In this document: positions 27,189 through 36,094 of the stretch, piece after piece
Layout of the letters: the number at the start of each line of letters is the position of its first letter
Position numbering within the stretch: position 1 is the first letter of the stretch
Assembly: GCA_022824405.1 (NCBI GenBank)
Contig: JAJDZZ010000012.1
Span: 43,192-107,191 of the forward strand
Length of the DNA: 64,000 nt
DNA from: Opitutales bacterium
GTDB taxonomy: Bacteria; Verrucomicrobiota; Verrucomicrobiia; Opitutales; UBA2995
Direction: 5' to 3'
The notes under the pieces: model-generated
Told to the model about the DNA's origin: nothing
The model's input: the letters and a program-made list of their open reading frames with translations, nothing else
Databases searched by the model: none
Made by a program: the position numbers and the translations under genes

Positions 27189-27550
27189 CTACTGAATCGG
27201 TGTGAAATGCAACTCCAGTGCCCGAATGAAGTCCGCATGTCCGAGGTCGATAGATCCGTCCGCGAGAATCTGGTCGGAGAGGTGGATGGCATGCCTTCCA
27301 ATGACGTCGTCATTAAACAAATCCTCGTCGACCGCCGTGACCTGCAGAACGTCCCCCGCGTAGACCGTCAGTATCCGCTGCGACTCAAAATCCAGCGTTC
27401 GCGAATCGCTGTCCAAGGTACGGGTCTGACCGTAGATGAGGGCTCGGTTGAGATTGCGCTCGCTAACTGTTTTTTGCAAATCCCCCTGGAGGTCGCTCAG
27501 GCGATCCTTAGAAGCAAAAGGACGACATAGGCGGCAATAAAGCGCCTCAT
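27189..27550 (-). pseudogene. Internally deleted copy of the coiled-coil secreted protein
   Basis: The signal peptide region (MRRFIAAYVVLLLLRIA, from 27550) runs straight into the sequence for the C-terminal domain (RALIYGQTRTLDSDSRTLDF to ELHFTPIQ), missing about 430 bp including the coiled coil. The join is out of frame and gives an immediate stop. The remaining C-terminal part is nearly identical to the intact gene at 23803-24594. Confidence 0.8.
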
Positions 27551-27652
27551 CGGAGGGTTTCTCCTACTTGCCCAAATTTTCCACCTCAGCCCCTGCCTGT
27601 TGAATTTATTATACATTTTCATGCCTTGTATCATAAATTTTTTAGAATCTTT

Positions 27653-27930
27653 GTAACTACTCAGATGGTTTTTTGGCTGACCACGACGAACGGCAGAGCA
27701 GGGATGCTCTTGCCCTACCACGCTTGAATTTATTGGTAGGGGGACTGCGTCTTCGTAGCGCCGCTTTTGGATCTTTATCATTCAATAGGTAAGAACTCCC
27801 ATTTTTTGAGGACTTAAGAACAGCGTTCCGAAAAAATACCCGCTGACCGTGGGTATTCAAAAGTCATCGCAACCAACTCGGCGCAGGTAGACGCCGGATA
27901 CGAATCCTCAATGAGGTCCTGAGTAGTTAC
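27653..27930. mobile_element. MITE-like element with 12-bp inverted ends
   Basis: GTAACTACTCAG (27653-27664) and its exact reverse complement CTGAGTAGTTAC (27919-27930) bound a 278-bp stretch without a gene. It contains REP-like copy 6. No transposase is encoded, so it would be non-autonomous. Confidence 0.5.
27690..27749 (+). repeat. REP-like palindromic repeat, copy 6 (inverted, short)
   Basis: CGGCAGAGCAGGGATGCTC, TTGCCCTACCACG and GGTAGGGGGAC are the reversed arms of the family; it lies inside the MITE-like element. Confidence 0.6.
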
Positions 27931-27931
27931 T

Positions 27932-28130
27932 CGCGGAGAAAATAAGGCGAAGCCCCGCCGCAAAACATGGCCTTGACCAAAGGCCACGCGCCGAAACACA
28001 GGTGCAGTGGGGGGCATTTTTTCGGTGTCGAACACAAGAAAAACGGAAGTCCTTATATAAGAACAAACCCCGACGCCGCCAAATCACCTAAAAGAAAATT
28101 GGTCTAAGGGTCATTTATTTTGTTTGGAAG
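27932..28130 (-). repeat. Dispersed ~180-bp repeat, copy B
   Basis: Nearly identical to copy A over the GCGAAGCCCCGCCGC, GGCCTTGACCAAAGGCC and CTTATATAAGAAC segments, with the 39-bp core at 28062-28100. It directly follows the MITE-like element. The remainder up to 28355 shares further blocks with the region after copy C (ATGACCTGCAAGT, TCGCCGGGGCC, TCGTTCAACCTATGAGCTAA). Confidence 0.8.
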
Positions 28131-28359
28131 GAGCAAAAAAGGGGTCCAAAGGTCCGAAAATGCATGATGAATGACCTGCAAGTTGTTGAATATCTATTAT
28201 TTGCATGTCATATTGAAGCGGATCGCCGGGGCCTGTTTTTGATCCTCCGTTGGGACAATACCAATCTCGTTCAACCTATGAGCTAATGTGGTGTCCCAGA
28301 AATTTCCTAGCGTGTCCGTCGGGGTCATGCCGTAGAAAAGTGATGCCTTGCCAAAGAAA

Positions 28360-28453
28360 AGGGTCAGGTCTTAAAAACTGTATTCCGTTGTACTCCATAC
28401 ACTTTTGCAAGGCAACCGACCCTGAAAGGCATAACTTTTTACGTCTTGACCCC
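28360..28453. repeat. Small element with imperfect GGGTCA...TGACCCC ends
   Basis: GGGTCAGGTCTTAAAAAC at one end and ACTTTTTACGTCTTGACCCC at the other are imperfect inverted copies about 60 bp apart. Such ends resemble elements mobilised by REP-associated transposases; none is encoded here. Confidence 0.4.
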
Positions 28454-28484
28454 TTCCTCCAAAAGGCATCACTGCTCGATAAAT

Positions 28485-29741
28485 TCAGGGTTCGCTCAGG
28501 CCTTTGAACCGATAACCCGCTTTCGCGATGGCGGCTTGAACAGCGGATACGTCCAAATGCTCCGCTTCCACCCAGGCCAGATTTTGTCCGGCATCGGCAT
28601 CGGCGGATATGATGCCGGGAATACCGAGCAAAGCCTTGCGGACCTGTGCCGCGCAATGGCTGCAGTCCATGCCTTCGACCAGTAGCGTTTGTCGCATGGA
28701 GGGTTGGATTTTCCGGAAACCGTACTTTTGCCAGAGAGGGAAGGCAAAGGCCCATGTCATCATGGCCAAAAACCCGATGGCCGAAACGAGTTTGACCGGC
28801 CCGGCCCGTTGGTCCGGCGAATGATGGGCCACTTCTCCCAGGTTGAAGCCGGCGCCCAGGTAGTCCATTGTCCATCCACTGACCCAGGCTATGAGAATTA
28901 TGGTAACCAGGTAAATGGCGATGGTCCGTCGGCCGAGAATTTTGAGTAAGGTGGTAACCGTTGCCGCATTGGTGGCCGGTCCCGCAATCAGAAAAACCAG
29001 GGCTGCCCCGGGAGTCGTCCCGGAGGCCAACAAGGCAAAAGCAATGGGGATGGAACCCGTCGAGCAAACGTAAAGGGGGATGGCTATCATCGTGACGGCC
29101 AGGTAGGTCAACCAGGGACTGCCCAGATAGGATTCGCCCCAATTTTCCGGAAGGATCACGCCGAGGAGGCCGGCCAATAAAATGCCCAGAAGGAGGGGCT
29201 TCCCGATGTCCTGTGGCAGGGTGAAAAATCCATAGCTTACGGCGTTCATCATTTTCCGGCTCCAGGAACTTTGGTCGGGCTGGGGCGCCACTGAACCTGG
29301 TTCGGGCCCAGGATTGGAACGACTCTCCTTGGCGAACAGATCCACCAAAAGGCCGGCCGCCACCCCGGATAACAGGGCCACCAGTACCCGGACCCCGGCA
29401 AACCAGGGATTGATCAGACCCGCCGTGGCGGCGATCGAATCGACTCCGGTTTGCGGAGTGGAGGTCAGAAACGAGGTAGCAGCCCCCTTGCTGGCCCCCC
29501 TTTGGTAGAGCGAGGAGGTCACCGGTATGACCCCACAGGAACAAAGTGGCAGCGGGATTCCCAACAGGGAAGCTTTCACCACCGAGGAAAGGGTCCTCCG
29601 CCCCAGCAATTTTTCAATGACATCCGGTTTGATGGTGACAGCGAGCAAACCAGCCAGAAAAAACCCCAGCACCAGGTATGGGGCCATTTCCAGTAGAATG
29701 ATCCAGGTTTCCTGGAGGAGGTGAAGGAGCCAGGATGTCAT
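28485..29741 (-). CDS. SO_0444/YraQ-type Cu/Zn efflux permease with HMA domain
   Basis: A 418-residue membrane permease (DUF318-like) with about eight helices and the conserved IPLPLCSCGVIPV segment, in which the paired Cys probably bind metal, and a second half with STGSIPIAFALLASG. The last 70 residues form a heavy-metal-associated domain, VEGMDCSHCAAQVRKAL, with a CxxC metal site. A role in copper/zinc export is known for family members; here it is inferred. No regulator lies next to it. Confidence 0.8.
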   Translation of the reverse strand: MTSWLLHLLQETWIILLEMAPYLVLGFFLAGLLAVTIKPDVIEKLLGRRTLSSVVKASLLGIPLPLCSCGVIPVTSSLYQRGASKGAATSFLTSTPQTGVDSIAATAGLINPWFAGVRVLVALLSGVAAGLLVDLFAKESRSNPGPEPGSVAPQPDQSSWSRKMMNAVSYGFFTLPQDIGKPLLLGILLAGLLGVILPENWGESYLGSPWLTYLAVTMIAIPLYVCSTGSIPIAFALLASGTTPGAALVFLIAGPATNAATVTTLLKILGRRTIAIYLVTIILIAWVSGWTMDYLGAGFNLGEVAHHSPDQRAGPVKLVSAIGFLAMMTWAFAFPLWQKYGFRKIQPSMRQTLLVEGMDCSHCAAQVRKALLGIPGIISADADAGQNLAWVEAEHLDVSAVQAAIAKAGYRFKGLSEP

Positions 29742-29974
29742 GCTTTTGTGGGCGATTCCCCCGCACCCTGAATGATGGAAGTGTCAGAGTCAAGGGAACG
29801 ACTTGAGGCCCGGAGGTGACTGCGACAGGCTGGGCCACACCGGTAGTCTCATGGTGGAAGTTTAGCGGAAGCGGACACGCCACGAGAAGCGGAGGGCAAG
29901 ACGGATACGCGGCTCATTTGACTTGGTACCGGATTTGGGATCCGGTCAAATGGAGGTAATGAAAAACTCAACGG

Positions 29975-30709
29975 ATGTTGAGACAATCGACAAAGATCAT
30001 GGCCCTTAATTCCCACCTGCATGAGTTGGTCAAGCGCGCTTTCTCGCTGGTGCGGGTTCGGATCAGGGGCGGTCCATTGATGGGCGCCAAGTGGATTTTG
30101 CCAACTGGTGTTCACTTTATCGCCGGCACTTACGAACCGGAGAAGACGAATTGTATTACCGAAACCACCAAGGAGGGCATGGTGGTTCTCGATGTCGGCG
30201 CCCACGTCGGCTATTTCTCGCTGATCATGGCGCGGCTGGTCGGTCCTAAGGGTAAAGTTTTTTCCTTTGAACCCCGTGTTCTAAACCGGCGGTTTCTTGA
30301 AACCCATATTCGCTTGAACGGTATCCGCAATGTGTACGTGTATCCCAAATGCGTCGGGGATCATGACGGCGAAGTTATGTTCGAGACGCGAACTGGCAGT
30401 GGAACCGGACATATCTCAAGCGATGGTAATACTACGGTGCGGATGACGACAATCGACTTGCTGGTTCAGTTTGGGGGTATCCCGTCACCCGATCTCATAA
30501 AGATTGACGTAGAAGGGGCTGAGATGCGTGTGCTAAGGGGCGGTCTTGAAACTATCCGCAATACGCTCCCTACGATAATCCTGGCGGTGCATTCCGAGGA
30601 TCTTGAATGCGAATGCCGGAGGTTGCTCGAGCCCTTGGGCTATTCGTTCCAGGATCTCGGACAATCGAAAGGGGACCGGGAGTTCCTTCTGCGGCTGACC
30701 TCCGAATGA
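29975..30709 (+). CDS. FkbM-family SAM-dependent methyltransferase
   Basis: A 244-residue Rossmann methyltransferase. The SAM motif VVLDVGAHVGYFSLIMA (about 70-86), the acidic EPR after strand 2 and LIKIDVEGAEMRVLRGG (about 172-188) are hallmarks of FkbM. Members O-methylate sugars or small molecules; the target is unknown. A strong GGAGG belongs to an out-of-frame 16-codon reading frame starting at 29959, so the true start (29975 or Met9 at 29999) or a leader-peptide arrangement is uncertain. It has no obvious operon partners. Confidence 0.8.
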   Translation: MLRQSTKIMALNSHLHELVKRAFSLVRVRIRGGPLMGAKWILPTGVHFIAGTYEPEKTNCITETTKEGMVVLDVGAHVGYFSLIMARLVGPKGKVFSFEPRVLNRRFLETHIRLNGIRNVYVYPKCVGDHDGEVMFETRTGSGTGHISSDGNTTVRMTTIDLLVQFGGIPSPDLIKIDVEGAEMRVLRGGLETIRNTLPTIILAVHSEDLECECRRLLEPLGYSFQDLGQSKGDREFLLRLTSE

Positions 30710-30776
30710 AATTGTCTTTGCCGCCAAAACCAGGCCATGCGATTTATTGTCTTTCCGGGGATGTGAACCCGTTCCG

Positions 30777-31775
30777 TTAATTCACCCGGTTCTTCAACTG
30801 CCGATAGGCATCGGTTTCCTTGAGGGATTCGTTCTCTTTCACGTAATCCCAAGGAGTCTTTCCGTCCTTGTTTTTTGCGCTGGGATCGGCGCCGGCTTTC
30901 AGTAGAGCGGTAATAACGGTGGAAACGGTGGTGTAAGCGGCCGCCTCATGCAGCGGGGTTTCGCCCAGATGGTCTCGCTCATTGAGGACGGCTCCGGCCT
31001 TTAACAAGGCATCGATGACATCGGGGTTATTGTTCCTGGCCGCTTTGTGCAAAGGGGATTCTCCGGAATTTTCCTTTGCCGTGGGATCGGCCCCAGCCGC
31101 CGTCAGGGCGATGACGACGGCGACGTTCTTGTTTTCGGCCGCCGCCTCGTGCAAGGGGGTGACGCCGTAAATTTCTTTTGCCGTAGGATCTGCGCCAGCC
31201 GCCACCAGGGCTTCGATGACGGCGGGTGTAGTGGCGTGAGCGGCCGCCTTATGCAGCGGGGTCTCAGCGTAGATTCCCCATGCGTTGGGATCTGCCCCGA
31301 CTGCCACCAGGGTCTCTATGATGGCGGGGTTTACGTTTTTTCCGGCGGCCCAGTGCAGAGGGGTCTCTCCGGAATTATCCCTGATATTGGGATCTGCTCC
31401 GGCCGCCACCAGCGCCTCGATGACGGCGGTGTTCCCGTTATGAGCGGCCGCCAAGTGCAGGGGGGCCCAGCCGTTATACCCTTGCCACCCGCCTGGGTCA
31501 GATCCGGCCTCGAGACAATGGGCCACCATCTCCGCAGTCGCGGTTTTCCAGAATGCTACCTTATCCCACTCTTTGCATTCCGCCGTCGGACCCTTACCTG
31601 GAAAGCAGGCGGTAAGGAGGGCCAGGACAGTTCCGGTTGCAAGCAAAAGGATTCGGCCCTGGGGGTGAGGTTTCCCGCCCGATCCACTATCGGCATTAAC
31701 CCTAATCAAAGTCGAAACCGACCGAACTTCGCCTCCCATTGGCGGCGGTCGAAAACTGCCTCTATTTTTAAACAT
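30777..31775 (-). CDS. Ankyrin-repeat lipoprotein
   Basis: The protein has a lipobox-like LALLTAC near residue 57, suggesting lipid attachment, followed by six full ankyrin repeats and a partial one (about residues 102-320), each with the TPLHxAA and AGADP signatures. Repeat ends such as ADPTAKE show recent internal duplication. The first ATG gives a long pre-signal tail, so the true start may be Met13 (31739) or a later GTG. Such proteins mediate protein contacts in the periplasm or envelope; no partner is evident. Confidence 0.7.
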   Translation of the reverse strand: MFKNRGSFRPPPMGGEVRSVSTLIRVNADSGSGGKPHPQGRILLLATGTVLALLTACFPGKGPTAECKEWDKVAFWKTATAEMVAHCLEAGSDPGGWQGYNGWAPLHLAAAHNGNTAVIEALVAAGADPNIRDNSGETPLHWAAGKNVNPAIIETLVAVGADPNAWGIYAETPLHKAAAHATTPAVIEALVAAGADPTAKEIYGVTPLHEAAAENKNVAVVIALTAAGADPTAKENSGESPLHKAARNNNPDVIDALLKAGAVLNERDHLGETPLHEAAAYTTVSTVITALLKAGADPSAKNKDGKTPWDYVKENESLKETDAYRQLKNRVN

Positions 31776-31994
31776 TGGAAGAAAGCCTCAAGCGGTGGGG
31801 GAATCTGGTGAATTTCAGAAGCGGGGATGCCTGGGGTTGCCGGGAAATGGTGAACGGCTGGGTTTAACCGTCCGGGCCTTTCCCGGCCCCCAGGACTTTT
31901 TCGCCCGCCCCGGGAGGAAAGTGGAATAACCCCCCGGGGACTTGTTTTCGTTTGCTGACTGAACCCCCGATCCCCGATCCCCAGGAAATCAGAT

Positions 31995-32035
31995 GGTCCG
32001 GCCGGGCAGTGAAAGTCGTGCCGCCCGGCCGGACC
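31995..32035 (-). repeat. 41-nt palindrome, second copy
   Basis: Same length and arms (GGTCCGGCC / GGCCGGACC) as the palindrome at 26465-26505, located downstream of repeat copy C just as the other lies downstream of copy A. The rest of 31776-32172 shows no recognised gene. Confidence 0.6.
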
Positions 32036-32172
32036 CAGGTTATTATTAACCCACATAACCCAAATTGATTACAGGCTCTCCATCCCCTGTCATGGTAAGC
32101 CCGGGGCCCGACTACCGGGCCGTCCGCGTCCACCCCGAACCCCTCTCTCAGAGGAGCCGCGGTCGGCTGCCA

Positions 32173-32345
32173 GGACCAAGAGCCCTGCCGCAAAACATGG
32201 CTTTGGCCAACAGCCAGGTGCCGAAACACAAATTTGGTGAGGAGCATTTTTTGGACGTCGAACACAGAAAAAGTTAAGGGTATACAAAGAGAACAAACCC
32301 CGACGCCGCATAATCACCTAAAAGAAAATTCATTTTTTTTCTTGG
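32173..32345 (-). repeat. Dispersed ~180-bp repeat, copy C (diverged)
   Basis: Keeps CCGCAAAACATGGC, a hairpin TGGCTTTGGCCAACAGCCA whose stem change relative to copies A and B is compensated on the other arm, TCGAACACA and the 39-bp core (32292-32330). Confidence 0.7.
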
Positions 32346-32484
32346 AGGGGCAAAAAAGAGTGCCACAGGCCCGAAAATGCATGAGGAATGACCTGCAAGT
32401 AGTTGATAGACAAGTGTTTGTCCCTCAACTAAAAGCGAGCTGAAGGGCGGGTGACGTTTTGACAGACCCTTTCAAAAAAATTAA

Positions 32485-32520
32485 CCCCGGCGACCCACTA
32501 CCAGGATCGCCGGGGCCTTT
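32485..32520 (+). terminator. Rho-independent-type terminator
   Basis: CCCCGGCGA and TCGCCGGGG pair perfectly around a 13-nt loop and are followed by CCTTTTG. Half of this hairpin (TCGCCGGGGCC then a T-run) also appears after repeat copy B at about 28225. The remainder of 32521-32742 shows no gene. Confidence 0.6.
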
Positions 32521-32742
32521 TGTTGACCTTCCCTCGAGACAATACCTATCTCGTTCAACCTATGAGCTAAGGGAGGTCTTCTCGAACTCTAAGCGAGAGT
32601 CTGCCTCTTTATCTTGCCAAGCTCGGCACAACCTTTCTACGGCAAGGGTTCAGGAAATTCCCCGGTGGGCTTATTTTTGAAAAAATCATTTATTGCCTTT
32701 CTTAGGCTTTTTCAGGGGCTGAAAAAAAATTTCGGATGGATC

Positions 32743-35700
32743 CTAGTAGTTCATACTTGCGCCAACGTATATCTGGCGGCCGCTTCTTTGGTAGGAAGTC
32801 CAATTGGTTGAAATGTCGTCCACCGACAAACCTCTCTTTGCAAAATCGCCGCTACCTCTGAAGCGACGGAGGTAGGGGAAGTTGTTAAAATTAACGACGG
32901 AAATTTGCATCTTCAGGTTCTCCGTCACTTGGTAATACGCGGAAGCTTCAAGGCTTTGAATGCTGTGGCGATAATCCGTCCCTCTCGTCCTGAAGCGATT
33001 GCGGTAATTGAAGGCGGTACGAACGCCGAGTCTATCGTTCTCATAGAAGAGAATGGCGTTTCCTGAACGTTTTGATGTTCCTGGAAGCGATCGCCCGTCG
33101 GAATCGGTTTCACTATCGGTATAAGTGAAATTCAAGGAAGCTCCGAATCCTTTAACGTTGAGAATACTGAGGTCTCTCTGGAAATTCAGCTCCAACCCTC
33201 TAACCGAAGCGCCTCCGCCATTTACAGCCTGTTCCACCTCAAAAGTGACATCTCGAACGATTCCATCGGGTCCGAGAATCGGAATCGTCCTTTCAAAAAC
33301 CTGCTCGGCATCGATGAAATTTTCCACGTCTTTGTAGAACAGGCCAACCGCAAGCAGTCCATAGTCTCCCGTGTAGTATTCGAAACTGAGATCCAATTGA
33401 TTCGCCATGAACGGATCCAAGTCGGGGTTGCCGTTATCACCGGAACCGCCGGAAGTGAAATCGATTGCACGGGTATTGGGATCCAGGTTGAAATCGAGCT
33501 CGAAGTAAGGGGTTTGATCGCTGATCTCAGGTCGCCGCATGACCCTTGCGGCGGCGAACCGAGCCACAACATTTTCCCTTAGGTCAAACTTGAAATTCAT
33601 GCTCGGCAGAACTTCCGTGTAATCGCGGTTCTCCTTGATCCTGGTGAATCCCCCCAGGACATTCCCCTCGACGTCAACGGGAACTCGCCTTATCCCGCGG
33701 CCGTCATCGTCGAGTGACTCGGCAAAACCCCGCAACAGGCTGTCGTCATTAATCAACCGAATCCCGACATTACCCGTTATGGGAACGGTATTCCAAACCT
33801 GGTCGTAATTTGCCATGACGTAGGCTGCGGAAATATCGCGTCGAGCAAAGTACTGATGGTCTACTCCATCGGAGTAGAAATCCATTTTAGAGGGATCTTT
33901 GGTCTTCAATCCGGCATGAAAGGTCTTCAGGAACGGGGTCGGCCCGATTCCATCGATCAGCGATGTGGTTCGGTTTACTCCAATGCCTCTTTCTCCAGTG
34001 TTTATCACTGCGGCCAACATCGCATCCCTGGTCGGGTCTTTGATGACGTTGCGGAAGCTGTCCTGCCGTTCCTTCACCTCCGCCAATTTTACGCCAAACT
34101 GAAGGGCGAAAGTTTCAAATTCCTTAGTGGCATCGGCCTTTACGGATTGTTCCTCGCCTTCGGTGAGGAGTTCACTTACCCCATCGTTCACCTCACCCAT
34201 TCGATAATTGGAAGGATCGGAGAAATCATAGAGTCCGGTAAGGTCTTCAAATCGCACCCCGGAAAAGTCGGAGTTGCCTATCCCGAAATGGACGAGGGCA
34301 ATGGTGTCATCCGGATCATCGGGGGTCAGTTCGTAGTCGCCCCCATTAAAATCATTCCCAAGTAGAATGGCATCCGTATTAAACTGGCGGTTGAGAGAGT
34401 AGGCAGCCTCGATGGTCAGTTTAAAAGTGTTGGATAAGGTCCAGTTGGCGCCTCCGAGAAACGTGATCAGCTCTTGTTCGCCTAAGCTTGAACGCCCGGT
34501 GAAATGCAAAGACCGAAAGTTTTTGAGAGGAACAGTGGTTAAATAATTGTCGGAATTTGCTGCTATCCTGGGATCCGATGCATTTATCTCGTCATCGCGA
34601 AAGCCAAGGTTGAATTGGGTTGCCTCGACGTCGTAATCCCTTCTGGAAAAGATCCCATCGGCATACAGTTCGAGGGTATCGCTCGGCCTTAATTGAAGGG
34701 TGGCCGAAACGCCGTAATCTTCGTTGTCCTGATTACTCGCGTCCGCCCTCACTACCTCCCGGTAGATAAAATCGGTTCCACCCAGGCCGCGGGAGCTGTC
34801 ATCTCCATCGACAAACTGGCGTTGAATCTTCCTGTCGAAATAATAGCCATCGATGGAAGCGCCCAATTTGCCGTCATTGTACACATTACTGGCGAAACCG
34901 CTCAAGCGGGGTGTAAACGTGTCCCGAAGGCTGTCATGAACCCCTTCCACCGTGGCGGAGAATCGTTTTGATCCCAGGTCCAAAGGCCGAATCTTCCTGA
35001 TGTTTACCGTGCCGCCAAGACCGCCTTCATCCATATTTGCAGAGGGGGATTTAATAACCTCAAGCGAGCTTGCCAAGGTTGGCGGAACGATTGATAGGTT
35101 AAAGGCCTCCTGCCCAAACCGTTGAGCGCGAGATGGGGTTATGGACTGGCCGTTAATGGTAACCTTGGTAAAGGTCGGATCCAATCCGCGAATACTGACA
35201 AATGTCCCCTCGCCTCCTTCCCGCCGAATTTGAACACCGGTTACAGACTGCAGGGTTTCTGCTATACTGGTATCCGGTAGTTTACCGATATCCTCGGCAG
35301 AAACGCCATCAACAATATTTTCAGAACTTCTTTTATTTTTGATAGCCGTGGCAATAGCCATGGCAAAACTGTCGGGATAACCACGCATCTCATACCTCTC
35401 GAGTTCTACCATGGATCCTTCCGTTTCTTCTCGAGCGCCCACCTCGGGCTGACCCGTGGCCAGTTCTGTCTCTTCTTTGGTTTCGGGTTCAGAAAAATGA
35501 GTTGCCTGATCTGTTGACGGAATCACCGCCCGGGTTACGGCAAAGGCTCCCGATTTAAAATCCTGTTTGAAAACCAGGGGCGTTCCGTCAAGCATGCGCC
35601 CAAGCGCTTCGCTAGGTAACAACATCCCGACGACTTCCTGAGTCCGAACTCCCTTCACGCTCCCGGGATCGAAGACGATACCCACCTTAGCCTGTCTGGC

Positions 35701-35844
35701 GAATTGCTTCAGCGCCAGACCAGCGTCATTTGCCTCCAAATCGAAAGACTGGATTTCCGAGGCCGTTAAATTAGCGGAGCACATAAGGAGAAGAGCCGCT
35801 TTAGGCCATAGCCTTTCCCAAAGTCCATTTACCAAAACAAGCAT
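32743..35844 (-). CDS. TonB-dependent receptor with STN signalling domain
   Basis: A 1033-residue receptor. After a signal peptide, residues 35-105 form an STN domain (FDLEANDAGLALKQFARQA, VKGVRTQEVVGMLLPSEAL), as in FecA-type receptors that signal to a sigma regulator. A plug follows (about 165-290; IGKLPDTSIAETLQSVTGVQ, FVSIRGLDPTFTKVTINGQS, LGGTVNIR) and then a 22-strand-type barrel ending QIYVGASMNY. The ligand is unknown; the plug resembles receptors for oligosaccharides and other polymers. It is downstream of sigma and FecR genes on the same strand, completing a cell-surface signalling set. Confidence 0.9.
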   Translation of the reverse strand: MLVLVNGLWERLWPKAALLLMCSANLTASEIQSFDLEANDAGLALKQFARQAKVGIVFDPGSVKGVRTQEVVGMLLPSEALGRMLDGTPLVFKQDFKSGAFAVTRAVIPSTDQATHFSEPETKEETELATGQPEVGAREETEGSMVELERYEMRGYPDSFAMAIATAIKNKRSSENIVDGVSAEDIGKLPDTSIAETLQSVTGVQIRREGGEGTFVSIRGLDPTFTKVTINGQSITPSRAQRFGQEAFNLSIVPPTLASSLEVIKSPSANMDEGGLGGTVNIRKIRPLDLGSKRFSATVEGVHDSLRDTFTPRLSGFASNVYNDGKLGASIDGYYFDRKIQRQFVDGDDSSRGLGGTDFIYREVVRADASNQDNEDYGVSATLQLRPSDTLELYADGIFSRRDYDVEATQFNLGFRDDEINASDPRIAANSDNYLTTVPLKNFRSLHFTGRSSLGEQELITFLGGANWTLSNTFKLTIEAAYSLNRQFNTDAILLGNDFNGGDYELTPDDPDDTIALVHFGIGNSDFSGVRFEDLTGLYDFSDPSNYRMGEVNDGVSELLTEGEEQSVKADATKEFETFALQFGVKLAEVKERQDSFRNVIKDPTRDAMLAAVINTGERGIGVNRTTSLIDGIGPTPFLKTFHAGLKTKDPSKMDFYSDGVDHQYFARRDISAAYVMANYDQVWNTVPITGNVGIRLINDDSLLRGFAESLDDDGRGIRRVPVDVEGNVLGGFTRIKENRDYTEVLPSMNFKFDLRENVVARFAAARVMRRPEISDQTPYFELDFNLDPNTRAIDFTSGGSGDNGNPDLDPFMANQLDLSFEYYTGDYGLLAVGLFYKDVENFIDAEQVFERTIPILGPDGIVRDVTFEVEQAVNGGGASVRGLELNFQRDLSILNVKGFGASLNFTYTDSETDSDGRSLPGTSKRSGNAILFYENDRLGVRTAFNYRNRFRTRGTDYRHSIQSLEASAYYQVTENLKMQISVVNFNNFPYLRRFRGSGDFAKRGLSVDDISTNWTSYQRSGRQIYVGASMNY

Positions 35845-35888
35845 GTGGTGAAGAGCGTTTTAGCCTTGTCGAAATTAAAAAGATTAAA

Positions 35889-35955
35889 GGGTGTTCATAG
35901 AGAACAAACCCCGACGCAGCATTTTCCCCTAAAAGAAAATTAATCTAATGGTATT
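35889..35955 (-). repeat. Dispersed repeat core, copy D
   Basis: Only the 39-bp core (AACAAACCCCGACGC...AAAAGAAAATT, 35903-35941) and short flanks are present, upstream of the STN receptor start. This places the core in a probable leader or promoter region. Confidence 0.65.
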
Positions 35956-36094
35956 TTTTTCGATTTGGGTAAGGTGTAATCCGGTCCGGCAGGATCACAG
36001 TTCCCGGCAATTCTTGCCGCCCGCGACAATTTTCGCGACCGGGCTTTGCGCTCCTACCCGTTTATGATTTTCATGGCCGGCAAAAAATAAATGG

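Noticed and set aside
26563..32265. Small proteins starting MFDV/MCSTSK in the dispersed repeats
   Set aside because: The frame is shared by three copies but changes are not confined to third positions and the copies diverge soon after; a structured repeat explains the conservation better.
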